Below, one piece after another: positions 63,953 to 64,000 of a stretch of 64,000 nucleotides of DNA. Under the pieces are notes generated by a model. It was not told where the DNA came from. It saw only the letters and a program-made list of their open reading frames with translations, and did not search any database. The stretch's first letter is position 1; every line of letters starts with the position of its first letter. The position numbers and the translations under genes were made by a program. This DNA is from Ascaris suum (Eukaryota > Nematoda > Chromadorea > Rhabditida > Ascarididae), in the NCBI GenBank assembly GCA_013433145.1, contig CM024182.1, positions 372,001 through 436,000 on the forward strand, read 5' to 3'.

Positions 63953-64000
63953 GGCGCAACTTGTTCATATTTTAGTAGAAAGCGTCGTTCTGCTGCCTTT

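Overview
This is nuclear DNA from a eukaryote, most likely a clade V parasitic nematode (strongylid or hookworm type). The evidence is as follows. The DNA is AT-rich. Coding DNA occurs as short exons bounded by GT(A/T)AGT-type donors and nematode-like TTTCAG/TTGCAG acceptors. Homopolymers and long (TA)n arrays are frequent. The best-resolved protein, a Myt1-type kinase, keeps motifs I recognise from Caenorhabditis WEE-1.3. There are no bacterial operons, ribosome binding sites or CRISPR arrays. The species call is inference; no ribosomal or mitochondrial marker is present.

Layout. (1) About 2.6-14.9 kb, minus strand: the 3' portion of a multi-exon gene for a beta-propeller-like protein, six exons with consistent splice phases; its 5' end is not found. 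(2) 17.9-20.6 kb, minus strand: a two-exon NADH:flavin oxidoreductase (old yellow enzyme family), nearly complete. (3) 20.6-42.6 kb: gene-poor DNA with a decayed non-LTR (CR1-like) retrotransposon near 26.5-28.2 kb and a few isolated coding-like patches. (4) 42.7-44.8 kb, plus strand: a three-exon TMEM86/YhhN-family membrane protein whose model needs a GC-AG intron and which lacks both aspartates conserved in lysoplasmalogenases. (5) 44.8-50.4 kb: intergenic, with unresolved minus-strand coding-like patches. (6) 50.5-63.95 kb, plus strand: a complete 12-exon gene for the membrane-anchored Cdk1-inhibitory kinase Myt1 (WEE-1.3), 563 residues, all splice phases consistent.

The genes do not form a pathway. 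One regulates mitotic or meiotic entry, one is a flavin-dependent reductase, one is a lipid-membrane protein of uncertain activity, and one is an unassigned propeller protein. I did not find a new system. The most interesting items are the TMEM86-like protein without catalytic aspartates, its GC-AG intron, a 59-bp near-perfect palindrome at the left end, a G-run cluster after a weak donor in the Myt1 gene, and the partly resolved propeller gene.
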